Of a stretch of 64,000 nucleotides of DNA, positions 9,136 through 16,731 are shown piece by piece; within the stretch, counting starts at the first letter, position 1, and every line of letters starts with the position of its first letter. This DNA comes from Thiomicrorhabdus sp. (lineage in GTDB: Bacteria > Pseudomonadota > Gammaproteobacteria > Thiomicrospirales > Thiomicrospiraceae). Below the pieces are notes generated by a model. That model saw only the letters and a list, made by a program, of their open reading frames with translations. It was not told the origin of the DNA and searched no databases. The translations under genes were made by a program, and so were the position numbers. The stretch spans positions 512,985 to 576,984 of the forward strand of contig NZ_OY759719.1 of assembly GCF_963662555.1 (NCBI RefSeq). The letters run 5' to 3'.

Positions 9136-11193
9136 ATGAGTGCAACGACAAACAACACAACTAGTGGACGCTCGCAAGCTATGGCACATCGTAAATCAAG
9201 AGTTTCTGGTGGCAATAAAGCACCAGCAGTTCCAACCCGAACTAAGCGTGCTCCAAGTACGCCAGTAGAAGCAATTGCCGAGCCTGTTCAGGCTCCATTG
9301 CAGACGGTTGGACAGCCTTCAAGCCGAAGACCTGTTCGTCCTTCTCAGCCAGTAGTGGTTGCAGAAGGAAGAGAGGCCGCTAAGCAAAAAAGGAAGCAAA
9401 TGATGAGCGGTAAAGCGACGAGCTCAAAGCCTCAATCACAAGCTAAGGCAAGGGAAAAGAAAAAACCTGAGCCGATTATTGAACCTCGCGAACGTACTGA
9501 GTCAAAAGCGAGCCGAGCAGAGGCTTCTGGACGTAGAAACCCTGTTAAATCAACGCAAGTTGCGGATAACAGTGGTCGAAAAATGTCTAAAGCAAGACGT
9601 AAGGCATTGACTAAGGGTAAGTCTGGTGAATCAGCTTACAAAACAAAAGCAGGTCAAGCGGGTTCTTTAGCCAAGCTAAGTAACCCAGATGCCTCAACCC
9701 GAGATATTGCACGTTCAGTGAGAGCCGAACGTTGTACTAAAGGTAAATCTGGTTGTAGTAGCTCTACTGAGAGCTCAGTTAAACGTCAGAGTCGTAAACC
9801 ACGCTCTAACAACGCACCTGAAAAGGTTGGTATTTCTGAAACCTTAAGTGGTCAAGAAGTATCAGGTACTCAGGTAGGCCAAGGTCAATTAACTGGGGCT
9901 GAAACAGGGGCATGTCAATTGGTAAGTGGAACGGAATATTTAGGAACGGAAGAGTTTAAAGCACATTGCTCTGAAAGCCCTAAAGCATCACCATCCAAAG
10001 TAACCATGACGCAAACAACTCGTGGTCAGACGATTAGTGGTAACAGAATGGGTCAAGACCAAGCTGTAACTGGTAATCGTCAAGGTCAATGTTCTGGTAT
10101 CACTGGTACTGAATATTTACCTGCGGATCAAAGTGCTCTGTTTTGCTCAGATCAAGCTGGTCAGGCAAGTACAACAAAAACTGGGTTTAGCATTAACCCA
10201 GGCCCTTCAGTTAAGGGTGCAAAAAAGCCTTTAGAGGCAGCGATTGAAAGTGTTTCTAAAGTGAGCGGCGGCAACGAATATCCTGCAATGTCAGGTTCTA
10301 TTCAGCCAAGTTCAGGTAGTAACACAGGTGGGCCTAAAAAAGTAGTGATGTCTAATACCTTCGCAGGGAATACGACAACAGGTACTCAAGTAGGGCGTAC
10401 ACAAGAAGTAACTGGTGATGAACGTGGTTATTGCAAATCAGTAACGGGTACAGGTTATCAAGGTAAAGAGGAAGTTGAAACAATTTGTCAGACTTCAGCT
10501 CCTGAAACCACACCTCAAAAGGTGAATGTATCGGGTACCTTTGCAGGACAAACTATTACTGGTGACCGTAGTGGAGGCAATAGCAATATTACAGGTGGAG
10601 AAGCGGGTCGTTGTAAAGCGGTAAGTGGAACACCTTATATGGGAAAAGAGTCGTTTGCTAACAGTTGTTCAACAGATGAACAAGCTGCAGCTCAAAAAAA
10701 AACCGCTCCTATTGACCGCCAGTTTGGTCATGCATTAACCGGTGTACAGCCTGGACCACAAGGTTTAACAGGTGCACAAAAAGGCGCATGCGAATTAGTA
10801 TCAGGTACGCATTATCAAGGTGCTGATCAAATGAGCACAATGTGTCAAACGGCAAATGCAGCAAACCCTGGAGAATCGGATTTTCCGGTAATGATGGGGC
10901 AAGCTCCTGCTGTCGATATGTCACAACCTTTACCAACTGCTGAGCCAGTTGCACCGGCAAGCAGAATCACTGGTGATGGTTGGGATAGAGGTTCTAAAGT
11001 AACGGGTACCGATGGACCTTTTGCAACGCAGCGTAACCCTTCAATTAAAGGGGGGGCAATGCAAGCTCCAATGGGTGCAGCAAACTTTAGACCTGAAACC
11101 ATGGAACCTGTTCCGCAGAGTCCAATTACAGGATCTTCGGGTAACACAGGGGAAGGTGCAAAGGTGACTTTGACTGGCGGAGCCAGAGCATAG
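9136..11193 (+). CDS. csoS2: Carboxysome scaffold protein CsoS2
   Basis: 685 residues of intrinsically disordered scaffold linking RuBisCO to the shell. The basic N-terminal third carries short helical repeats of the GRxAAxxRR...GK type (GREAAKQKRKQMMSGKA; SGRKMSKARRKALTKGKSG; ARSVRAERCTKGKSG), which bind RuBisCO. The middle region has five repeats ending in VSGTxYxG...C-type segments, at roughly residues 234-285, 290-340, 400-455, 458-515 and 528-575. The C-terminal domain (SRITGDGWDRG... to the end) contacts the shell. An A9 tract at 10694-10702 between repeats four and five is a possible frameshift site (listed separately). Confidence 0.95.
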   Translation: MSATTNNTTSGRSQAMAHRKSRVSGGNKAPAVPTRTKRAPSTPVEAIAEPVQAPLQTVGQPSSRRPVRPSQPVVVAEGREAAKQKRKQMMSGKATSSKPQSQAKAREKKKPEPIIEPRERTESKASRAEASGRRNPVKSTQVADNSGRKMSKARRKALTKGKSGESAYKTKAGQAGSLAKLSNPDASTRDIARSVRAERCTKGKSGCSSSTESSVKRQSRKPRSNNAPEKVGISETLSGQEVSGTQVGQGQLTGAETGACQLVSGTEYLGTEEFKAHCSESPKASPSKVTMTQTTRGQTISGNRMGQDQAVTGNRQGQCSGITGTEYLPADQSALFCSDQAGQASTTKTGFSINPGPSVKGAKKPLEAAIESVSKVSGGNEYPAMSGSIQPSSGSNTGGPKKVVMSNTFAGNTTTGTQVGRTQEVTGDERGYCKSVTGTGYQGKEEVETICQTSAPETTPQKVNVSGTFAGQTITGDRSGGNSNITGGEAGRCKAVSGTPYMGKESFANSCSTDEQAAAQKKTAPIDRQFGHALTGVQPGPQGLTGAQKGACELVSGTHYQGADQMSTMCQTANAANPGESDFPVMMGQAPAVDMSQPLPTAEPVAPASRITGDGWDRGSKVTGTDGPFATQRNPSIKGGAMQAPMGAANFRPETMEPVPQSPITGSSGNTGEGAKVTLTGGARA
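10694..10715 (+). promoter_or_regulatory. Candidate -1 frameshift or slippage site in csoS2
   Basis: Nine consecutive A residues (10694-10702) contain an in-frame A_AAA_AAA heptamer at 10695-10701. After a -1 slip the ribosome would read AAC CGC TCC TAT TGA and stop at 10713-10715, giving a protein of about 526 residues with middle repeats one to four but no fifth repeat or C-terminal domain. A weak TGACC/GGTCA stem lies at 10713-10730. In Halothiobacillus neapolitanus, csoS2 is known to make long and short isoforms by programmed -1 frameshifting. Function here is inferred. Confidence 0.6.
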
Positions 11194-11205
11194 TCTAAGT
11201 AATAG

Positions 11206-12732
11206 GTGAATAAGATGTTAAACGCAAAAACCCGTGAAAAATCATTGTTCTGGCGTACTTATCCACTGCCAGCAAATGTTGTGAAGAAGATCCAAGGAGA
11301 AGCTTCAGAAGGTTTGAATAAAGCATCTAATGATGGAAAACCAAGTGTTCACGCTTTGGTAAATACATCACAAAATGCCCAATTACGTGATTATGAAGTG
11401 CGTATTAAAGCTGGGTTTGATGAGATTAAATCGGTTGTACAACATTTAATTGTGCAGCAGAAACGTAACGATTTTGAGCAATGGGCTCAACAGACAATTA
11501 AACAAAAACTGGGTATTACCCTAAGCCAAAAACAAGTTGAAGAGAGTCTTAGCCAGAAGTTCGATAGCAATGTTTTATATGGCCAATGTGTTTTTAACCA
11601 GTTTATGTCGATGTCTAAGGAGTTTTTTGAACAAGATCCGTTACACGGTCAAAACAAACTACAGGCAGAGCGTCTTTTTAAAGATGCGGGTTTTCATGCC
11701 GTCGGTGTTGCACCATGTGCCGATGGGCGTTTAGCACACATTATTAGTTATGTATTACGGTTGCCTTATTCGGTAACCAGAAGAAAAGCGCATGCTGGAG
11801 CTCTGTTTGATGTGAGTGAAAGCGTACGTAACTGGGTCTTTATTGAACATAGCCGTTTTCGTGATGGCATACCTAATTCAAGTGAAGAGCCAACAAAATA
11901 TTTAAAAATTGCAGTGTATCACTACTCAAAATCAGATCCACACCACCAAGGTTGTGCGGCTCACGGTAGTGATGATGCCAAAGCGGCAGAGGCAGCTTTA
12001 ACGAAATTGAAAGATTTCCGCCAAGCAATCGAAAACCGATTTGGATGCGGGTCAACCGTACAAACACTGCTTATTGGAATGAATACTGACGACGATAGTC
12101 TGAAGATACACGTTCCAAACCAACAAGGAAAAGTGTGTTTAAAACGTTTTGTAGAAACGGATGCACTTTTCCAACAAACAACCAATATGAATTCTGAGCA
12201 AGCCAGAATCAAGATTGAACAAGCGGTAGAGCAATGTAACCCAGAGTTAGGCTCAACCGCACCAGTTGAATCAATGAATAAACTGATTGCTTGGTTCATT
12301 GAGAATAATTTTTCTCAGATTGCGTATGTTCAAGAGTATGAAAACGGATGTTATTCAGACATTGGACACGCAGAAAGATTTATAGGCATCGGTAACGGAT
12401 TTGAAGAAGTTCAACTTCGTAACCTAACTTACTACAGCTATTTGGATACGGTTGAGGAAGGGTTAAATGATGTCAATGTCGGGATTAAGATTTTTACTGG
12501 TCTTAATCTTAAAAATGGCTGGCCAATTCCAATCATTATCCGCTGTGATTATGACGGAAGAGTCCCAGGTTCTAAAGATAGAGCTGAAGAAAAAGCCAAA
12601 CGAATTGAACAAGCGTTACATGATCGTTATACCGAATTATCGGCAAGCGGTCAGCTACAGACCTTAAGTACTTTAAGGGATAACACTGGAAATCAACCGG
12701 CCGAAGAATTACCAGGCCTGGTTAATCTGTAA
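11206..12732 (+). CDS. csoSCA: Carboxysomal carbonic anhydrase CsoSCA
   Basis: 508 residues, the usual size for CsoSCA (CsoS3, epsilon class, a divergent beta-CA). The zinc-site segments are visible: VGVAPCADGRLAHI with the Cys and the Asp-Arg dyad, and HHQGCAAHGSDD with the His and second Cys. It dehydrates bicarbonate to CO2 inside the carboxysome. It starts 12 bp after csoS2. The last codons (ELPGLVNL-stop) contain one copy of the dispersed palindrome at 12711-12722. Confidence 0.95.
   Translation: MNKMLNAKTREKSLFWRTYPLPANVVKKIQGEASEGLNKASNDGKPSVHALVNTSQNAQLRDYEVRIKAGFDEIKSVVQHLIVQQKRNDFEQWAQQTIKQKLGITLSQKQVEESLSQKFDSNVLYGQCVFNQFMSMSKEFFEQDPLHGQNKLQAERLFKDAGFHAVGVAPCADGRLAHIISYVLRLPYSVTRRKAHAGALFDVSESVRNWVFIEHSRFRDGIPNSSEEPTKYLKIAVYHYSKSDPHHQGCAAHGSDDAKAAEAALTKLKDFRQAIENRFGCGSTVQTLLIGMNTDDDSLKIHVPNQQGKVCLKRFVETDALFQQTTNMNSEQARIKIEQAVEQCNPELGSTAPVESMNKLIAWFIENNFSQIAYVQEYENGCYSDIGHAERFIGIGNGFEEVQLRNLTYYSYLDTVEEGLNDVNVGIKIFTGLNLKNGWPIPIIIRCDYDGRVPGSKDRAEEKAKRIEQALHDRYTELSASGQLQTLSTLRDNTGNQPAEELPGLVNL
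12709..12725. repeat. Dispersed palindrome inside the csoSCA 3' end
   Basis: TTACCAGGCCTGGTTAA; core at 12711-12722. It encodes part of the final PGLVN of CsoSCA. Confidence 0.9.
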
Positions 12733-12748
12733 CTAAAAGGAGGATTGG

Positions 12749-13021
12749 ATGAAGATATTTCAAGTTGAAAAAACCCTGGTCTCCACCAACCGCATTGCCA
12801 CGATGGAACATAAACCATTATTAGTGGTTGCTGAAAAGGCAGGTGGAACTCCACAAGTTGCAGTCGATCCAGTTGGCTGCAAGCCAGGGGATTGGGTGTT
12901 ATGTGTAGGGAGTTCGGCGGCACGTGATGCCAGTGGGATTAAAGGATATCCAAGTGATTTAACTATAGTTGGAATCATTGACCGATGGGAGGTGAATACC
13001 GATGGAGATTCATCAAGTTAA
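12749..13021 (+). CDS. csoS4A: Carboxysome shell vertex pentamer CsoS4A
   Basis: 90 residues of the EutN/CcmL (BMV) fold: MKIFQVEKTLVSTNRI at the start, then DPVGCKPGDWVLCVGSSAAR and VGIIDRWEV. It caps the vertices of the icosahedral shell. An AAGGAGG Shine-Dalgarno lies immediately upstream, and its 3' end overlaps csoS4B by 20 bp, implying translational coupling. Confidence 0.95.
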   Translation: MKIFQVEKTLVSTNRIATMEHKPLLVVAEKAGGTPQVAVDPVGCKPGDWVLCVGSSAARDASGIKGYPSDLTIVGIIDRWEVNTDGDSSS

Positions 13022-13256
13022 ACAAAGATTAATTATGACCAGTCGACTTGATGGTTTAGGACACCTTCCTATAAAGGTTTTACAAAGTGTTTCTGGATCG
13101 ACTTTAGTCGCTTTAGATCCTATAGGTGTAAAAAATGGAGATTGGGTTTTTACCATTGCAAACTCTGCAGCCAGAACCGCCGCAGGCGACGATAAAATTT
13201 TAACCGACTTAACGGTAGCCGGCATTATTGATAATTGGCAACCGCAAACAAATTAG
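13002..13256 (+). CDS. csoS4B: Carboxysome shell vertex pentamer CsoS4B
   Basis: 84 residues, paralogous to CsoS4A (HQVKQRLIMTSRLDGLGH; DPIGVKNGDWVFTIANSAAR; VAGIIDNWQ). The start at 13002 lies inside csoS4A and is preceded by GGAGGTGA, which supports this start. Paired A and B vertex proteins are standard in alpha-carboxysome operons. Confidence 0.95.
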   Translation: MEIHQVKQRLIMTSRLDGLGHLPIKVLQSVSGSTLVALDPIGVKNGDWVFTIANSAARTAAGDDKILTDLTVAGIIDNWQPQTN

Positions 13257-13282
13257 TAAACGAAAGTAACAGGAGAAATATC

Positions 13283-13573
13283 ATGAGCGAATATGGAATT
13301 GCTTTAGGAATGATCGAAACACGTGGTTTAGTACCAGCGATTGAAGCGGCGGATGCTATGACCAAAGCGGCAGAAGTACGCTTAGTAAGTCGTGAATTTG
13401 TAGGCGGTGGTTACGTAACAGTAATGGTACGTGGTGAAACTGGAGCGGTAAACGCAGCAGTAAGAGCTGGAGCCGATGCTTGTGAACGAGTAGGTGACGG
13501 ACTAGTAGCTGCACACATCATTGCACGTCCACACAAAGAAGTGGAACCTGTATTAACCATTGAAAAAGCGTAA
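13283..13573 (+). CDS. csoS1: Carboxysome shell hexamer CsoS1, copy 1
   Basis: 96-residue single BMC-domain protein (starts MSEYGIALGMIETRGLVPAI). The ATG at 13283 is chosen because AGGAG lies at 13271-13275 and the protein then aligns with the other copies; an in-frame upstream ATG at 13235 would overlap csoS4B. The BMC core is identical in all four tandem copies. It forms hexameric shell facets with a small charged pore. Confidence 0.95.
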   Translation: MSEYGIALGMIETRGLVPAIEAADAMTKAAEVRLVSREFVGGGYVTVMVRGETGAVNAAVRAGADACERVGDGLVAAHIIARPHKEVEPVLTIEKA

Positions 13574-13616
13574 AAGATTTTAAATATAAATTAGTTAGAA
13601 CGTTAGGAGAACAGCC

Positions 13617-13910
13617 ATGAGTACAGAATATGGAATTGCTTTAGGAATGATTGAAACACGCGGTTTAGTACCAGCGATTGAAGCGGCGGATGCTATGACC
13701 AAAGCGGCAGAAGTACGCTTAGTAAGTCGTGAATTTGTAGGCGGTGGTTACGTAACAGTAATGGTACGTGGTGAAACTGGAGCGGTAAACGCAGCAGTAA
13801 GAGCTGGAGCCGATGCTTGTGAACGAGTAGGTGACGGACTAGTAGCTGCACACATCATTGCACGTCCACACAATGAAGTTGAATCAGTTGTTACAACTGA
13901 CAAAGCTTAA
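13617..13910 (+). CDS. csoS1: Carboxysome shell hexamer CsoS1, copy 2
   Basis: 97 residues with an N-terminal MSTEYG and the same BMC core as copy 1. It differs at the C-terminus (HNEVESVVTTDKA against HKEVEPVLTIEKA). The 43-bp spacer before it ends in TTAGGAGAACAGCC, which resembles the spacers before copies 3 and 4 and shows that the duplication unit included the ribosome-binding site. Confidence 0.95.
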   Translation: MSTEYGIALGMIETRGLVPAIEAADAMTKAAEVRLVSREFVGGGYVTVMVRGETGAVNAAVRAGADACERVGDGLVAAHIIARPHNEVESVVTTDKA

Positions 13911-13954
13911 GAAATTTTAAAAAACAAACAGTAAGAACGTTTAGGAGAAAAGCC

Positions 13955-14248
13955 ATGAGTACAGAATATGGAATTGCTTTAGGAATGATTGAAACACGCG
14001 GTTTAGTACCAGCGATTGAAGCGGCGGATGCTATGACTAAAGCGGCAGAAGTACGCTTAGTAAGTCGTGAATTTGTAGGCGGTGGTTACGTAACAGTAAT
14101 GGTACGTGGTGAAACTGGTGCAGTAAACGCAGCAGTAAGAGCAGGAGCCGATGCTTGTGAACGAGTAGGTGACGGACTAGTAGCTGCACACATCATTGCA
14201 CGTCCTCACAACGAAGTTGAATCAGTCGTTACGATTGAAAAGAAATAA
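13955..14248 (+). CDS. csoS1: Carboxysome shell hexamer CsoS1, copy 3
   Basis: 97 residues. Its tail HNEVESVVTIEKK is close to that of copy 2. Nucleotide identity with the neighbours is almost complete across the BMC core, with a handful of synonymous changes, suggesting recent duplication or ongoing gene conversion. The preceding spacer holds TTTAGGAGAAAAGCC. Confidence 0.95.
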   Translation: MSTEYGIALGMIETRGLVPAIEAADAMTKAAEVRLVSREFVGGGYVTVMVRGETGAVNAAVRAGADACERVGDGLVAAHIIARPHNEVESVVTIEKK

Positions 14249-14287
14249 TTAAGAAATTGATAATTAATTTAGCTTAGGAGAATAGCC

Positions 14288-14596
14288 ATGAGCACAGAAT
14301 ATGGAATTGCTTTAGGAATGATCGAAACACGTGGTTTAGTACCAGCGATTGAAGCGGCGGATGCTATGACCAAAGCGGCAGAAGTACGCTTAGTAAGTCG
14401 TGAATTTGTAGGCGGTGGTTACGTAACAGTAATGGTACGTGGTGAAACTGGTGCAGTAAATGCAGCAGTAAGAGCTGGAGCCGATGCTTGTGAACGAGTA
14501 GGTGACGGACTAGTAGCTGCACACATCATTGCACGTCCACACAAAGAAGTGGAACCTGTTCTAGACATGGCTAGCAACGGAGCAAGAATTGGTTAA
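14288..14596 (+). CDS. csoS1: Carboxysome shell hexamer CsoS1, copy 4 with extended tail
   Basis: 102 residues. The core is identical to the other copies. The tail first follows copy 1 (HKEVEPVL) and then continues as DMASNGARIG. This longer C-terminus resembles the CsoS1B-type tail extension that distinguishes one paralogue in other alpha-carboxysomes. The copy-1-like tail junction suggests mosaicism among the copies. Confidence 0.95.
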   Translation: MSTEYGIALGMIETRGLVPAIEAADAMTKAAEVRLVSREFVGGGYVTVMVRGETGAVNAAVRAGADACERVGDGLVAAHIIARPHKEVEPVLDMASNGARIG

Positions 14597-14602
14597 ATCC
14601 AA

Positions 14603-14620
14603 TGAGGGCTTAGGCCCTCA
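14603..14620 (+). promoter_or_regulatory. Hairpin between the last csoS1 and the bacterioferritin-like gene
   Basis: TGAGGGC-TTAG-GCCCTCA, a perfect 7-bp stem with a 4-base loop, lies 7 bp after the csoS1 copy 4 stop. No T-run follows, and a GAGAGGAG Shine-Dalgarno comes just after, so it is more likely an mRNA processing or stability element than a terminator. It may let shell-gene mRNA accumulate above the downstream genes. Confidence 0.5.
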
Positions 14621-14639
14621 CTAACGAGAGGAGTAAGTT

Positions 14640-15188
14640 ATGCGTTATCAACCACGAATGCAAGGTAGTGTCATGCCTGGTGTTGGGAGTTACCCTCAGT
14701 TTGAGACACCTCAAAATACAGGGGCTAACTCAAGAGTTCTAGGTTACTTAGGGCGTGCTTTAAGTTTAGAGTTCTCAGCAGGTCAGCACTATTTAGCACA
14801 AGCTTCTTTAGCTAAATTTCGTAATGAAATGACTTATGCTCAAGGTTTTGTCACTTTGGCAAACGAGGAGTTTCAACATGCTAACTTATTAACCGATCGC
14901 ATGGTCGCTCAAGGTGCTTTGCCAGCGGGCAGTGTATTGAGTCCAGCTACTCCTGCTAATTCAATTGCAGAAGCTTTAAGAAGCTGTGAAGCACGTGAGT
15001 TGGCCTTGATTCAGCTTTATGGCGAAGCAACCCAGTATTGTGCAAATATCGGTGCTATGGAAGATCATTCATTATTTAATCGCCTTCTTGAAGAAGAGCA
15101 AGCTCAGTTAATGAGAATTAATGGTTGGTTAGCCGAGTTTTATCATTCTATGAATGTAAATCAATATTCAGATAGGAGTTTTGTATGA
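14640..15188 (+). CDS. Carboxysome-locus bacterioferritin-like protein
   Basis: 182-residue four-helix ferritin-like protein, regularly found behind csoS1 in alpha-carboxysome operons; its role there is unsettled. Bacterioferritin-type ligands are recognisable: a Glu in SLEFSAGQHY, an ExxH in NEEFQHANLL and a Glu in CEARELALIQLYGE. The second ExxH site reads EEQAQ, so the usual histidine is replaced by glutamine and the diiron site is probably altered. The stop overlaps the next start by 4 bp. Confidence 0.85.
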   Translation: MRYQPRMQGSVMPGVGSYPQFETPQNTGANSRVLGYLGRALSLEFSAGQHYLAQASLAKFRNEMTYAQGFVTLANEEFQHANLLTDRMVAQGALPAGSVLSPATPANSIAEALRSCEARELALIQLYGEATQYCANIGAMEDHSLFNRLLEEEQAQLMRINGWLAEFYHSMNVNQYSDRSFV

Positions 15189-15460
15189 ACGAACGTTGGA
15201 AAGCTAAATTAAAACCTGCTTCATTAGAAACACGTTTTGACTTCAAAGATTTTTCAGTTTTAAGATCTTTTTTGGATGAACTAGCACAGCAGGCAGATTT
15301 ACTTGATCATCATCCAAACATTAGCTTTGGTAGAGGTCACGTTTCGGTGATGATTTATTCACAATCTGAAGAATTGCAACCTATTGATTTTACTTTAGCA
15401 AAAGGCATTGATGAAGGTTACTACCGAGTAACTAATCAGTCTGAAGGAGCTTGGGCATGA
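15185..15460 (+). CDS. Pterin-4a-carbinolamine dehydratase-like RuBisCO assembly factor (acRAF)
   Basis: 91 residues with a PCD/DCoH-like fold (FKDFSVLRSFLDELAQQADLLDHHPNISFGRGHVSVMIYS). In alpha-carboxysome operons this degenerate PCD is acRAF, an assembly chaperone for form IA RuBisCO; the PCD active site is degraded in the family. It overlaps the upstream bacterioferritin-like gene by 4 bp and the downstream small gene by ATGA, indicating tight coupling. Confidence 0.85.
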   Translation: MNERWKAKLKPASLETRFDFKDFSVLRSFLDELAQQADLLDHHPNISFGRGHVSVMIYSQSEELQPIDFTLAKGIDEGYYRVTNQSEGAWA

Positions 15461-15729
15461 TAGTTGAAGAAGAAAACTCAGAGAGTTGGGTGTTAACAGC
15501 AGATACAACAACAGAGTCAAAGACTGTTGACGAAAAACCTGTTACAAAAACGGCTTCAGCTAAAAAGCCAGCAGTTCGTAAGCCTGCTGCAAAAAAAGTG
15601 GCAACGCCAAAAGCAAAATCAACGACAGCTACTTCAAGCAGTAAAAATGCGGCAAGTAAAAAGTCTGATCAGGAGCATATAGCAGAACAGATTAAAGTAC
15701 TTTCTTCTAGAAGAGTATGGCCAGATTAG
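15457..15729 (+). CDS. Small Lys/Ala/Ser-rich disordered protein, candidate McdB
   Basis: 90 residues starting at the ATG that overlaps the acRAF stop. A TTG 6 bases upstream is in frame but less likely. After an acidic N-terminus comes a low-complexity stretch rich in Lys, Ala, Ser and Thr, then a predicted helical end, AEQIKVLSSRRVWPD. Alpha-carboxysome McdB proteins are small, disordered and charged, with an essential tryptophan close to the C-terminus, and they bind carboxysomes for positioning by the ParA-type ATPase McdA. The match is in style, position and C-terminal Trp rather than proven homology. No mcdA is present in the locus. Confidence 0.55.
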   Translation: MIVEEENSESWVLTADTTTESKTVDEKPVTKTASAKKPAVRKPAAKKVATPKAKSTTATSSSKNAASKKSDQEHIAEQIKVLSSRRVWPD

Positions 15730-15758
15730 GCTGCTTTTCTTAAACGTTCTTAGCCATT

Positions 15759-15789
15759 GAGGGTACCCAAAAACGTACCCTCTTTTTTT
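15759..15789 (+). terminator. Intrinsic terminator of the carboxysome operon
   Basis: GAGGGTAC-ccaaaaac-GTACCCTC forms an 8-bp stem followed by seven T residues. It is a strong rho-independent terminator 29 bp after the McdB-like stop, separating the main operon from rdgB/csoS1D. Confidence 0.9.
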
Positions 15790-16116
15790 ATCTAAAAATA
15801 GGTATTAGTCATTTATAGAACGGATGAAAGAATAACGAATTAATGAATGGCTAACCTATTCATTATTGTCTATAGCTGCGAGTTGAATTTTCAATTTCTC
15901 AAATATGAGACTTTTTCATACTATTGAGCATACAGGTTACTGAATGTTTATTTGGTATTAAAAGTAGGCGATAGATAACAGTTAAATTAAGGTTTGTTAA
16001 CAGGTGTTAATGAATTATTTAAAACCAAAACTTTTAAAGCAAAGATTAAATCTCATGATTTGTGTTTTTGCAGTAGATGTATTTATTTCAGCTAAGGGCG
16101 TATAGGAATCTAATGC
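15790..16116. other. AT-rich intergenic region before rdgB
   Basis: No gene, RNA or strong repeat seen in these 327 bp. Position after a terminator and before the rdgB/csoS1D pair implies it holds their promoter, but no convincing -35/-10 pair stands out. Confidence 0.5.
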
Positions 16117-16731
16117 ATGAAAAAGATTGTGATAGCAACAGCCAATCCCAATAAAGTAAAGGAACTCAGTATTCCTTTGCAGTTAAATGGTTTTGATGTA
16201 AAGCTACAAACTGATTTTTTTTGCGATCAAGTGATTGAGGATGGTTTGAGCTTTGTTGAAAATGCACTGAAAAAAGCCAGATTTGCCAGTGCTAAAACCG
16301 GATTACCTGCAATCGCAGATGACTCAGGTTTACAAGTTGATTATTTAAATGGCAGGCCTGGTATCTATTCTGCAAGGTTTGCAGAAACACTTGGCTACCC
16401 TGAGAGCTCTGATTCTGAAAATATGCTACATCTAGTTGAATTGCTTAAGGGGCTGCCTCTTAAAGATCGTAAAGCAAACTATATTTGTTGCGTGGTATAT
16501 GTGGCACATGAAGATGATGAGACGCCTTTGATTGGAATGGGTACTTGGCATGGAGATATTCTGTCAGAACCTAGAACCCAATTTGGGATAGGTTATGATC
16601 CGATTGTATGGATTCCAAGCGAGCTTAAAGCCGCTTCTGAAATACCTCTTGAGAAAAAACTAAAAACTAGTCATCGTGCCCAAGCAATGCAATCGGTGAT
16701 TAATCAAATTAAACAGCGGGAGGCTAAATGA
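16117..16731 (+). CDS. rdgB: RdgB/HAM1 family non-canonical purine NTP pyrophosphatase
   Basis: 204 residues with all family landmarks: [12 protein letters not shown] at the start, [14 protein letters not shown], the [27 protein letters not shown] active-site block, FGIGYDPI, and the closing SHRAQAM. It hydrolyses dITP, XTP and ITP to monophosphates. It overlaps csoS1D by 4 bp (ATGA), so the two are translationally coupled. The segment coding GRPG contains a GCAGGCCTGG element at 16352-16361. Confidence 0.9.
   Translation: MKKIVIATANPNKVKELSIPLQLNGFDVKLQTDFFCDQVIEDGLSFVENALKKARFASAKTGLPAIADDSGLQVDYLNGRPGIYSARFAETLGYPESSDSENMLHLVELLKGLPLKDRKANYICCVVYVAHEDDETPLIGMGTWHGDILSEPRTQFGIGYDPIVWIPSELKAASEIPLEKKLKTSHRAQAMQSVINQIKQREAK

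Noticed and set aside
10694-10702. A9 run as a sequencing error breaking csoS2
   Set aside because: The reading frame stays open on both sides and encodes continuous CsoS2 repeats, so no error is needed.
13283-14596. Regularly spaced repeats resembling an array
   Set aside because: The repeats are whole csoS1 genes of about 290 bp with coding potential, not CRISPR repeats.
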